NCBI GenBank assembly: GCA_000697055.1
Contig: JNDT01001358.1
Coordinates: 60,791-124,790 of the forward strand
Length of the DNA: 64,000 bases
Direction: 5' to 3'
From: Saksenaea vasiformis B4078
Taxonomy: Eukaryota; Mucoromycota; Mucoromycetes; Mucorales; Saksenaeaceae
Part shown: in pieces, positions 54,070-64,000 of the stretch
Layout: each line of letters opens with the position of its first letter
Numbering within the stretch: position 1 is the stretch's first letter
The notes under the pieces: generated by a model
Databases searched by the model: none
Seen by the model: the letters and a program-made list of their open reading frames with translations, nothing else
What the model was told of the DNA's origin: nothing
Made by a program: the position numbers and the translations under genes

Positions 54070-54977
54070 ATGACAACCCGGATTTCACAACGCCCTAAAC
54101 GTGGGCAGCGAACTGTGGATTATACAGAAACTACGGAGACTAAATCTGTGATCCCCTTACGTCGTGGCCGGACGTCGCGCAAAGACAAATGGACATTGGA
54201 GACTCTCCTTCGCGATCCCAAGAGCGAGTTAACTAAGCATGACCTCAAAGTAAGACTAGCGATGGTCATTTTCAAGGCGAATAGAACTTTTATTTTCTAG
54301 ACAATTATGGACAGCAATGTACTCTCTCAACTATCTGAGGACGATCACCGCGAGTTGATTGCATTACTTCCTGCAGCTGACTGGGCCTTCCGTTCTAATA
54401 CCCAAACCGGTGAAGAGGAACCAATAACGGTTATACCAGAATCAATTGATCAAGCAAAAGAACTTGATGCAAATCCAGACTTCTCCAAATTCGTTTCCCC
54501 GGCAAAAATGGCGTATAATAATGCGTTTTGGACAGCTGTCGATGATTGGAGAGTTATGCTAGCAGGAGGTGTTCTGAAAGCAAAACATGAAGGGATGACT
54601 AAGAAAATAGAGACGATGGAATCGCAGGTTAGCTGGAAGGTAAATCTGAATATAGCGTGATCCGCATCTTCGTTTCGATTAACCTACTTTTCATCAGGAT
54701 GATCAGTTTGAGGAGTACTGGGGCGAACGTCTTGAAAAGAGACGACGTGCACAAGAGTAAGCGGAAATATGAACATACAGTGTCTTAACCGAAGTTGATA
54801 CGTAGGGAAGCCGAAGAAGCTATCCAAAGCAGCGAGAGAGGCGGTGGCGTCAAACGAGGACGGGGGCGAGGACGAGGGCGTGGACGTGGACGTGGCCGTG
54901 GGCGCGGTCGTGGGCGAGTATCTCCAGAGAAAAAAATACGAGGAAGGCCGAAAAAGCAAACTCAAGGCGAGGAATAA
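54070..54977 (+). CDS. ASXH (DEUBAD-like) domain protein with RG tract and AT-hook
   Basis: Four exons (54070-54249, 54301-54639, 54698-54756, 54806-54977) give 249 aa. Residues about 40-175 match the Asx homology domain: WTLETLLRDPKSELTKHDLK, TIMDSNVLSQLSEDDHRELI, ALLPAADW, and AFWTAVDDWRVMLAGGVL. In animals this domain of ASX/ASXL binds and activates the BAP1-type H2A deubiquitinase; fungal relatives are chromatin-linked. A charged linker (EEYWGERLEKRRRAQE) leads to about 11 Arg-Gly pairs and then IRGRPKK, an AT-hook core. The basic N-terminus (SQRPKRGQR) may add DNA or RNA binding. The combination suggests a nuclear chromatin cofactor, which is inference. Confidence 0.85.
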
Positions 54978-55589
54978 CGATACCAATGGGTGTGCAGCCA
55001 TAACGAAAGCAAGATTGTCTTAAATAATACTCATTTGACAAGAAAACACGAGCGAAAGCAAGTAAAATGTTTACTGCTAAATGAGTAGAATGACAGGAGT
55101 CTCTACAGCTCTCAGAGGCACACATTACCTTCGAAGAATTACATATGCTGCATCATTACCAGCATGATTGTAGACTATATCTTCCAGTAACATGGAGTCT
55201 ATTACCATGATCAAGCTTTAGTTTGGCTTACTGATTAGGAATCAAATTCTTTCCGCTGAAATACGTAGTAAAACACTAGTTATATCTATTTTCTAATTAT
55301 AAATGTGTCAAGAGGCGCAGTTATCGAAGGCTATACATAGAAATTCGTATGCTATGTTTATGGATTGCGCGCGTAGCCTACAAAACATGTCTTCCTAAAT
55401 ATCAGGTGAACCATTTTGTAAAGCTTATGTGATTGATGTTTTGGTGGGGTCGCACATTTTGCAGCTATTCATATAACATTGATCATCCCGTGCCTTCCAC
55501 TGTATTATTTAATAAGTGTGATCGTTGTATGCAGATCGTATTTTCGGCTGCAACCTAATATTCAATAATTCTTGAATATGCGGTCATTA
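54978..55589. other. Gene-free region downstream of ASXH gene
   Basis: AT-rich, with no coding signal. Confidence 0.4.
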
Positions 55590-55800
55590 AAACACAAGTC
55601 GGCAACAAACTCATACAAGGTGCAGTTTATATAGAGCAGCGTAAAACTTCATTCATGGTCAGTAAACGGAGTAAAATTTGGATGGTTGCGGGGACAGGGG
55701 TTGATGGCTTTGATGGATAGCCAGTTGTGTTGTTTTACAACGAGGGGTCTAAAACAATAGATCAAAAGACATGAATTCCTGTGTCTATGGTCAATCCAAG
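55590..55800. repeat. Dispersed repeat fragments H (tail plus, then start inverted)
   Basis: 55600-55680 holds the plus-strand tail (GGTGCAGTTTATATAGAGCAGC, GCGTAAAACTTCATTCATGG). 55745-55785 is the inverted start block (CTAAAACAATAGATCAAAAGACATG), matching the last bases of the window and, reversed, copy E. Confidence 0.45.
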
Positions 55801-57706
55801 GAAAGCGCCATCACTCGGCGCCTATAAGTCATTGACGCCTCTCGAGGATCGGCCGCTGCTTCGTGTGCTTCCCCTGCGAGGATCATAAGTAAGATAATCA
55901 GGCTGACTCGTCCTCCTCCTCCTCGAAGTCCTCAATGTAACTTACGATGGGGCGGTGCTCCATACCAGCAAGTTCTTACAATCTGCTTTCCCTACCGCTG
56001 AATTCATAGTGAATCTCGCGTTTGAGTCATTAGTGCTCGAAAAAAGCCGCTATATCAGAGATGCACAATAATACATGAAGTTTGCAAGGGAATAGCGCAA
56101 AAGTACCCGTGCAACACTGACGGTAAGAATCGGAATCCATGGAGTCAGTTGAGATATGGTGCACCAAAGTTATATCCGACCAATTTCTGCCCGAACTTTC
56201 GAAGCAAATAGAGAGATGAAAACATGACGTATCAAAAAAATAATGAGTTAGTGTTGTAGAGCTAATTAAATAGTACCAAGTTAACACACTACTTTGTCTG
56301 AAGTTACTTTCAAAACTTTTTTTTCTCTTCCAACAGTGGCATCTCCAAGCAGGGGAGATCTATGATTGAAACACAGATTAAGGAAACGGATAATGTTTAA
56401 CCGTAGTTGGTATTCACAATGGATCTCTACATATATATATTTGAAAAAAAAAGTGACGTGAAAGTAAACATAGAGTCCTAGCTTGAAGTTAAGGTGGTCT
56501 GAAAAACATTTTGCTCCTACAGCTACTGTCTGAACTGACAGTCATGACAATCATGCAGATTCTCAATCAGCGACTCTAGCTTCGCAGTGATTCAACAGTA
56601 CCTTTGATAGAATCTGGCATCACTTAACAAAGGTCGACCCGTATTTATGTACCAGTCATATTAAAGCATTCAGAACATCACAATAGAGTACCACAAAGAG
56701 CTGGCATGAAGAAAAGGCTTCGGAAGGGCGTGTGATTACTGCTCCATATTATCCAGACTCCAACGAAAATAAGAAGATATTAGAAAAGATGCTGGTGATA
56801 AGTATAAATCTACAGCAAATGAACAAATGCCTAGGTATCTAATGATGAAGCAAAGCAATCCATCAAAGCTTCAATCACTACTACAGCTGGGTTTTAAATG
56901 TCAAAATTGAAACAGAAGTTGAGAATCGTTGGTTATAACTTGGGTGCAACATATATTTTCCGTGTTAATTATTGATATCCCTAGAAGGAAAGACTCATTA
57001 GCAGTTATGGCAAGCTGCTGGAGCAATCCCGGGCTTTCGGCGGAGAAAAGGCAACAATGACAAGGCGACTGAGATATACTGCGATGCAAGAAACGATTTC
57101 GCGGTAGCCAGTCGCAAGAATGCGGAATAAATGAAGGAGAGGTTGAACGCGATGCTCTTATGCCACAACGATAGCACTACCTATTTCACTCGATGGAGCC
57201 TGACAAATTCAATCCTGTATGCTTTTATAACGACTTATATTGCCTCGATTATCAGATGCATATGACGTTCTTATTAATTCCGCAGACGTATACAGCAAAT
57301 TCTGCGTGATCTGAAAAATCATGGTACGATTATCGATGATATTGTTCATAGATATGAATTTTATGTCAAATTGACACTGAAAGTGTAGCAAATTCGCTTC
57401 GTTAGCACACATATATGTAAAGAAGAGTCTATTTGATTTACATGAAATTGGCCTAAGGAGACAAGAACTGTTCGAGAAAGACAAAAATCATGGCGGGAAC
57501 CGACGCTAGGGAGAGGGGGGTCAAAAGCGCAACGCATCAACAAAAACCAGTTACCGCCACAACGGTAGTATAGAGCCACCGATGTACGTACTCCTTTCCA
57601 GTGAGTTTTAAACCAGTTCGCATCTGTTCTGTCCCACGCTACTTAATGGCAAAAAAGGAGAATTCTTTATTTTTATGCACAGATGAACAGTTGTGTGTAT
57701 TTTTCT
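55801..57706. other. Gene-free region
   Basis: No supported gene. A TCCTCCTCCTCCTCG run lies near 55910. Minus-strand ORFs at 56030-56287, 56901-57089 and 57209-57484 are short and featureless. Confidence 0.4.
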
Positions 57707-59636
57707 TTATGAAGCGGCAGCAGAAAACATGTATAAATCCAGCTCGTCGTTGGCGAAAGGTATTTCATGAATACTACCGGCGGGCACTGGCTGAAGATAG
57801 TTGCGTTGCATGCTATCAAAGGCAGCCTTTATGCTGGTAATAAAGGTAGTGTCCTTATACAAATGATATATGTTAGAACGCTTGATAATTGAAAAAAGGT
57901 CAAGCAGGAGTTCGTAGCCCTTGTCCCTGATCTCCTTGAATTGCGACTGTAAAAGGTATCGATGAATGTGCGACGCCACTAGGAGGGAGCGGAGTGAGGG
58001 ATAACAGTAGCAGTCAAAGAAATCAGGGTCATCAGCCCAACGAGCTAATACATCCACCATCAATTTGCCGTGCTCTACACATCGAATGAAAGGCAGTTGG
58101 ATAATTTCTCCGGGTTGGGGCAAAAACACCTGATACAAATACAACCATGTCCCGTGCCATTCGACCAAGAAGTGATAGCGCAGGCGGCGCATCCATACTT
58201 CGACTAGGGAGCGTTTGCAAATCGGGTGAGTACGACTATGCATGAATGGATCTCCACAGTAACATTCGTATCCATTCCGTGTCTCTAGCACAATGTTGCC
58301 CAAGGCGTCGTCGCAGGTGATCCAGCTTGGAAGTTCGTGATACAACGCCCAAAGCTTATCTTCAAGTTCCTTGATTTGGGATCCGTACACGCTCGGTACA
58401 TTGATGCCGTAGCACACCGCCCAAATGTCTCGAACGATGTCCGCCAAACGGCAACGGAAATAAATATACTCTTCCTTCAGCTTGTCAACCATCTGCATAC
58501 AATGGTCTGATGGACGTTGTTTCTCCACACTCATATAATGCGCACACAACACATGGTCTTGCATCTGCATGTTATGTCTTGACGCGTCAGCGGTAAAGAT
58601 GGCCCAGAACAAATGTCGCAAGAGATTCTGCTGCCAAACAGACATGGTTGGGTAATCGGCGTGCAACGCATCAATCATAATGGCCATGTACTGGCGCGAC
58701 AAGGCAGCTTCTTTCAGGTGACCATTCTCAGCTTCGTAGAGCATCAGGTTAAACGTTGCATGAAGTGACATGATGTCGATCCCCGCAGCTACGCGCTCAT
58801 CCCGAAGCTCCTTCGTGTGGTAGTAAAAGGCATGTGACAGGAGCTCGTGGTTGTCAACCTTGGCTTGATGAAGGTTGACAGTGTGGGACAACATCAGTGT
58901 AAGGACGGAACTCAATAGCAAGTCATATTCGCCGTTCTCATCAAAATGTGGCGAGATAAAGTCTGGCAAGGATGAGAAAGAGTAGCAATCGTTATAGAGC
59001 GCAATTAGCATCTCAACTTCTTCGACTGAAACCATGGCCCTGGCAATGTCAATGGAAAATTCGCTAAACTCCAGTAGCTTTGGTTGGGGAGGTACCGTTT
59101 CTTTGTGGATTTCGTTCATTAAGAAAATAATACGTGTGTTACGGTCAAATTTAGCGTTGTACACCTTGTCTTGAACACACCATTCCGGCTGACCAGGCAT
59201 TGACACATTGATCAACCGGGAAGCAGTACGGTGGCGCATGTTATTGTATATATCTGCTTCGAGACGAATGTTGCGAACCAAATGGCGATTGGCAGCCTTC
59301 GTCATCACAGTTTGGGAATCAAACTTGTCCACGGCATTTTGTTCCAGGCATTTCTTGAGCAATTCAAACTTGCCCCTTGCATCATGAAGTAATCGCTCCA
59401 ACACAACAGCTTGCTCCTCCTGAGACAGATCGCTGTAGGGAAACTCTTTTGCATACAGACACTTGCGCTTGTTGTCGGCGCAGTTGCGGCAAGGGTTACC
59501 TTTGTCACACTGCTTTCGAGAGGAGCGACAGCTAATAAAATGACTCAGTTTAAACAATACGGAAAAGCAAGACAGCTGCTTACTTAATACAGGTTTCGCA
59601 TTGTCTTCTTCTTTTCTTTGGGATGCCGTAATTCAT
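57707..59636 (-). CDS. Zn2Cys6 transcription factor with fungal-specific TF domain
   Basis: Two exons (59636-59584, 59531-57707; 52-bp intron) give 625 aa. The splice lies inside the zinc cluster and restores C16-x2-C19-x6-C26-x5-C32-x2-C35-x6-C42, which confirms the join and the start MNYGIPKKRRRQ. The residues before the cluster are basic, as usual. The middle (about 190-500) is a helical fungal-specific transcription factor domain: HTKELRDERVAAGIDIMSLH, LSRQYMAIMIDALHADYP, LLRHLFWAIFTADASRHN. It is a nuclear sequence-specific regulator; pathway and ligands unknown. It shares a short divergent promoter with another Zn2Cys6 gene. Confidence 0.92.
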
Positions 59637-59814
59637 TGCAGTACAAGAAAGAAAGAGAAAGGAAGAAGATAAAAAAGAATCGAGCGAAAAGGAGAGGGGA
59701 GTTTACCGAACCGCATTAGGGTTCGTGACACATAAAAAACAATATGACTATTGTACAATTTTATACGCTTCTCCGAGGTCGGTACTTACTCCTGACGATC
59801 GAGTGAACAATGCG
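59637..59814. promoter_or_regulatory. 178-bp bidirectional promoter with CGAACC inverted repeat
   Basis: Lies between two divergent Zn2Cys6 genes. It contains CGAACC-GCATTAG-GGTTCG (59707-59725), a perfect 6-bp inverted repeat with a 7-bp spacer, like the paired triplets bound by zinc-cluster dimers. Purine-rich sequence faces the minus gene, and TTTATACG (59760) and CATAAAAAAC (59732) are TATA-like for the plus gene. Binding by either neighbour is inference. Confidence 0.5.
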
Positions 59815-61899
59815 ATGCCTCCGAAACGTGCATTGTCTGATGTGACCGATGATGTTGAGCCCTATCCCACTGTCTACCGATCAAGCCGGGCATCCAAGAA
59901 ATGCAATGAGTTGGGAGATAGAAAACAAAGAGTTCGGACATCTCTAACCTAAATAACTTCCCAGATGTCGCCGACGACATGTCAAATGTGACGAACAGCG
60001 ACCAAAGTGTGGCAACTGTACAAAGTCTAACGCAGAATGCAGTTACTCGCATCGGGATATGCGATATGACCACATTTCGGATAGACAAAAGCGGGATGAC
60101 ATGTACACGGAAATTGATGACATCTCGCAGCGTGTCGATAGTCTTTTGGTTACAGCACAAAAAGAGGTGAAGAGATGTGTTACAAACAAACGTTTACTCA
60201 ATAGCTAAATTCAACCCATGATAAATATTTTTAGGCATCCTTTGATGATGTCGCACGCCTTGCGTTAGATTATGGGTGGGAAGTCAATCTTATGGCTGGG
60301 GGACAGAAGCGGATTACAACAAATATCGAAACCACGTCGCAGCTTGCAGCACTGGTGCCAAAAGCATTCAATGATGTCTATGGAAGCCGATCCGCGACGA
60401 GCAGACGGGGGCCGGCAAGTAATGCGAATTTGCCTGTACGACCGATCCGTAAACGATCAACCCTTGAGAACTATGTCGCACCAATCCACGGGGACGTGTA
60501 CCATTATAATGCAATTTACAAAACTGCGCCCTGTCCTTCTATGTTTACCATAATTATGTCACCCACAATGCTAAGTCAATTAACTACGCATGCACAACTT
60601 ACCACTCTACATATGTCCGCCTCGGAGCAGAGCAATTGCGCGTGTCTCCATTTCCCTACTAGTTATTTTGCAAGAGCAGAACAACAAGCGTTCGCCAACT
60701 CACCTATTACAGACAATACTATCCTGCAGCAACCCTTGTTCAGCGATTGCAGCATTTCTAACGTGTACCAGAACCTGATTAAGACTGCTCGATTGCTGGA
60801 TGATGGTAGTTTCAGCCAAGCTTATGTCAATCTTGGTGTCACCATCAGTAAAGTATTCAGTCTAGAACTGCATCGGGAACGGACATATGACTGTTACGAA
60901 TCATTTGCGGAGAAAGAAGTTGTCCGACGTATTTTCTGGGCTGTTTGGCTGCTTGACACGCATATGCCTCTGTTACATGATGGGCGCTCGACAATACGAT
61001 TGGAAGATATAAGCATTGAGAAGCCATCAGCACAAGACACGGAAAATCAGGATGAAATAGATCATGCTGAATTTTTCAAACGTTTGGTTGACGTTCGGTG
61101 GTGTCGGATACAACTGGAGGAAGCGTTGTCCGACATTAATTGGTCGGACGAACGCAAGGTGCTTAGTGGTGTGACTCAACAAATGCGTACACTACGTCGA
61201 TTTTATGATCGCTTGGATGAAGAGAGCAAAAGAGAAAAATTATTCGATAGCTCCACCATGAGTTTGTGGAGACAACGAACATTGTACACTACAATTCTTG
61301 AACATGCCATGAATTGGTTAATTTTATTTGATCGTATGTTACCACCTCTGCAACCTTTGCAAGCGGTGGGGTTTCCGGATAATCTTGCCATCAGTATTTG
61401 TCGTCAGGCTGCTGATGCAATAACACTGGTATTTGAATTCTGGGTGCTGGAACCTTACGACTGCCAATCACGATTGTATCTTTCTTATTTCACGAATGCC
61501 ATGGAGATACACAAGGTACAGAGGAAGATGGGATGCTGTATTTTTATTCTCACTATCATCTGCTTGTAGTATCTCATGGCTAGCCCATATGTTCCGATCG
61601 TTCAGCAATGGAAAGCGTATGCGTCCCTTCAATTCATGCTACGGTTGATCCATAACTCGCCTTGGGTTACAATGCCTCTGGTTCAAAATATATATAATGA
61701 CATCTCAACTATGGTAAATGACTTCAAGTATGTCATGGAAAACGGCTGGAATCCGTTGGAGGCCGTAGACTTGAGTGAAAGCTTTGGAAAATATTTCTCG
61801 GACTGGAATCCATCCTACGATCGTGACATCAATGAAGGACATGCAGATCTATTTGCGCGAGAATCATCTACTATGTACGTCATAATGCAATTTAAGTAA
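59815..61899 (+). CDS. Zn2Cys6 transcription factor with fungal-specific TF domain
   Basis: Four exons (59815-59909, 59965-60166, 60235-61515, 61570-61899) give 635 aa. The first splice lies inside the cluster and yields C30-x2-C33-x6-C40-x6-C47-x2-C50-x6-C57. It is followed by a coiled segment (DMYTEIDDISQRVDSLLVTA) that probably dimerises. The central domain has the fungal TF core: SQAYVNLGVTISKVFSLELH, EVVRRIFWAVWLLDTHMPLL. The 54-bp last intron and its in-frame stop make the final exon (VPIVQQWKAYASLQF) easy to miss. Residues about 145-230 match the family poorly, so an unrecognised intron there is possible. AATAAATAAA follows the stop. Confidence 0.87.
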
Positions 61900-63829
61900 T
61901 CATGAAATAAATAAAGACATTTCACGCGCGGTGTCTCCGATGATGTACACTAACAAGCTGCGTATATTTAAAGCTTCACAAACAGCCATCGGAAGTAACC
62001 GTTATCAAAAGCGTGGGCAGGTACTCTAGTCAATGGATAGTATTGGTTAAGTAAGAGAAAAGTGTCGACAATACGAGCAAGAAATTGGCATGGGTCTAGT
62101 TCCCTCCTTTTCTTTAATGATATGATGTCAGGTCCTGATTCCTATGACACTCGCAGAAGACATGGAAAAGGCATATCTTTCCAAATTCATCCGTTCTGAC
62201 TCTAAATTTCTTCACTGCAAGGTACCGTGTCTTTCTGACAGTAGCCCATCAAGAACCATTCTTTTATGCTTGCTCAATGCTTGCAGTTGTTAGCTATCTC
62301 GAAGATTAATAGAAGATAATCTAATCACCCAAGTTTCCGAAACTTGCAGTGAATTCCAAAGTACTTGAGAACTGGTATATTAAGCAGACTACAACAAGAT
62401 ACTTCGCCGAAGTTCCATACTAGTTGTCGCGGGAACTGCCATCTTGCGTTCAGCAGCATTCAGTGAATGTCGAAATGCTTCAGGTCACACATTTTGTTTG
62501 TATACCATGAGTTAACCCACTTGCCGGATGTTGATTTCAGCAATAGCATCTCTGTTCGATACTCGTGGCACGTGCTAACGGCATGAACGTTTGCCCATTT
62601 CCACGGCTTCATGTCTGATCGTCCCTTCATTTTCTAAACTTCGCTCTTGGAATTTCGGACATATCTCCAAAGCCAAGCGCTAATCGGCTAAGATAACGTG
62701 GGCACACTTCTACAAATTGTGTTAACATCCTTTATATAATGAAAGGAGCTCAGAAACCTTCTTCTGTCAACTCAGTTCTATCAGCTTTCTCTGGATGGAT
62801 CCTGTCGGAGCATTGAGACGTTCTGTCATGGAACTAGATCATGCGACATCCCCAAAGGCTATGGTCGTGGTTTTTTACTTTTTTTATTGTTGCTTCGACA
62901 GAGAGAATCTTCGTGTTTCCTTGATAACTTTGTGAGCGTCTCTCGCAAAGCACGTTTGATTGCTCTCTGAGAGGCATTTGACAATCCAAACGTTTCCTTT
63001 TGCTATGAAGTTCGATTTGTTTTCTAGGATATAATGGCGTTTGGAATCCATCCGTCGTATCCAGCAGCTATAGCGTAACGAAAGATCATACTGACAGTGA
63101 ATATCATCTCATCTTCCAATTATGCACTAAGCAATACTTATGCACCAACAAAGGGGACGTATAATACAAAGTAAGAAAATTGTTCAGTAGCTCTCTTTAT
63201 CCGCGTAACAAAAACACACTAGAAGTTTACAGGTAAACCATGTTTTATCAAATAATTTTGAAACTCATTGCCAATTTTTCTGTCAAGCGACTGTACTAAG
63301 CTGCTGATCTACTGCTGGCTATTCCAACACAGTGCACATTGCTGTATATGGTTCCGTGACTTTCTAGAGAAAGGCCCCAGGCCCCAAGAGTGCGATCCAT
63401 TTTCGGCCATAGGTTTGCCACTAAATAGAAAGAAATAGGTATTATCAAAACTGAATTCTCTACGCTGAACTGCAACGAAAAACGGAGTGAGTAGTTTCAA
63501 TCTCCAGGCCATTTTTCAATTCTGAGAGCAGTGTGATGGAGCTTTTGGACAACGAAAGAAGCGTCTTTGAAGGCCGGTTCTATGGTACCTGCCTTCAAAA
63601 TGACCTGTGAGAGCGTCAAAAACTCCGTCAGCAACCTACTCCAAGAAATCCGTCTATTAATGTCAAGCATAGCTTCTCACGATGTAGTCTTGATAAAGGT
63701 TCATCAATTATCATACAAACATAGACCGTTTGGTACAACAATTTAAAATTAATTTCACGTATAACGTCATCTATCTCCTAGACATATCGTTTCCTACTAC
63801 TGTTTATTAAACAAATTTTAAGCTTATCT
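61900..63829. other. Gene-free region
   Basis: 1.9 kb without a supported gene. A minus-strand ORF at 63309-63512 is unrecognised. No RNA gene or repeat is apparent until the dispersed repeat at the window end. Confidence 0.4.
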
Positions 63830-64000
63830 ATATAAATTTTGCGTCCATGAGGACCGACACAGTTTGCGGGTGCCACACCCCGCACCATTTCGGTGGGGGT
63901 GGGAGAAGAGGTTTGTGGCTTCCATGGATCGGCCAATTTCTTCATTTTACGACCAGGAATCTAAACAATCAATCAAAAGACATGAGTTTCTGTATGAATA
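63830..64000. repeat. Dispersed repeat, copy I (cut by window end)
   Basis: TATAAATTTTGCGTCCATGAGG matches the 3' half of the family. It is followed by a GC-rich patch (CACCCCGCACC...GGTGGGGGTGGG) and the inverted start block CTAAACAATCAATCAAAAGA, as in fragment H. Confidence 0.5.

Noticed and set aside
54684..55125. Minus-strand ORFs across the RG tract
   Set aside because: Antisense of the Arg-Gly repeat and its flank; composition artefact.
1..64000. tRNA, rRNA and CRISPR arrays
   Set aside because: Scanned by eye for GTTCGA/GTTCAA T-loops with acceptor stems and for regularly spaced identical repeats; none convincing. A covariance search could still find a tRNA that was missed.

Overview
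The window is nuclear DNA of an early-diverging fungus, most probably Mucoromycota (Mucorales-like). Genes are broken by many very short introns (about 40-80 bp, GT...AG with CTAAC-like branch points). Promoters are pyrimidine-rich with TATA boxes. The gene set (chitin deacetylase, GPI-anchored Ser/Thr-rich protein, CP2/grainyhead factor, Zn2Cys6 factors, GH125 mannosidases) is fungal, and the gene-poor stretches hold decayed mobile elements, including a Fanzor (eukaryotic TnpB relative). The organism call is inference from gene style. No rRNA, tRNA, CRISPR array or bacterial operon was seen. Exon joins below were worked out by hand from splice signals and reading frame.

Layout. 0-8.3 kb: the 3' end of a chitin deacetylase-like gene (+), a secreted GPI-anchor candidate (-), 3.5 kb without genes, then a seven-exon CP2/grainyhead transcription factor (+). 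8.5-11 kb: a doubtful small ORF and a three-exon protein with a USPL1-like Cys4 motif (-). 11.3-17.5 kb: a mobile-element island with an apparently intact eight-exon Fanzor (-), a decayed Tc1/mariner-like transposase (-) and a broken second element (+). 18.2-37 kb: a diverged tandem segmental duplication (about 19.4-26.5 and 31.3-35.4 kb), each copy carrying one two-finger C2H2 gene, with a 3 kb insertion in the left copy and many copies of a dispersed non-coding repeat. 37-41 kb: remnants.

41.4-54.9 kb is the gene-dense core: two tandem GH125 exo-mannosidases (-), Sgt2 co-chaperone (-), an NmrA-like protein (+), a 2H phosphoesterase-like protein (-), the exosome subunit RRP46 (-), and an ASXH-domain protein with an RG tract and AT-hook (+). 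57.7-61.9 kb: two divergent Zn2Cys6 regulators sharing a 178-bp promoter. The last 2 kb is gene-free and ends inside another copy of the dispersed repeat.

How the parts relate: most of the single-copy genes are unrelated housekeeping or cell-wall functions. The genes that look evolutionarily linked are the duplicated ones (two C2H2, two GH125) and the divergent Zn2Cys6 pair. The most notable locus is the Fanzor gene, which keeps all three RuvC acidic residues and a four-Cys zinc ribbon.
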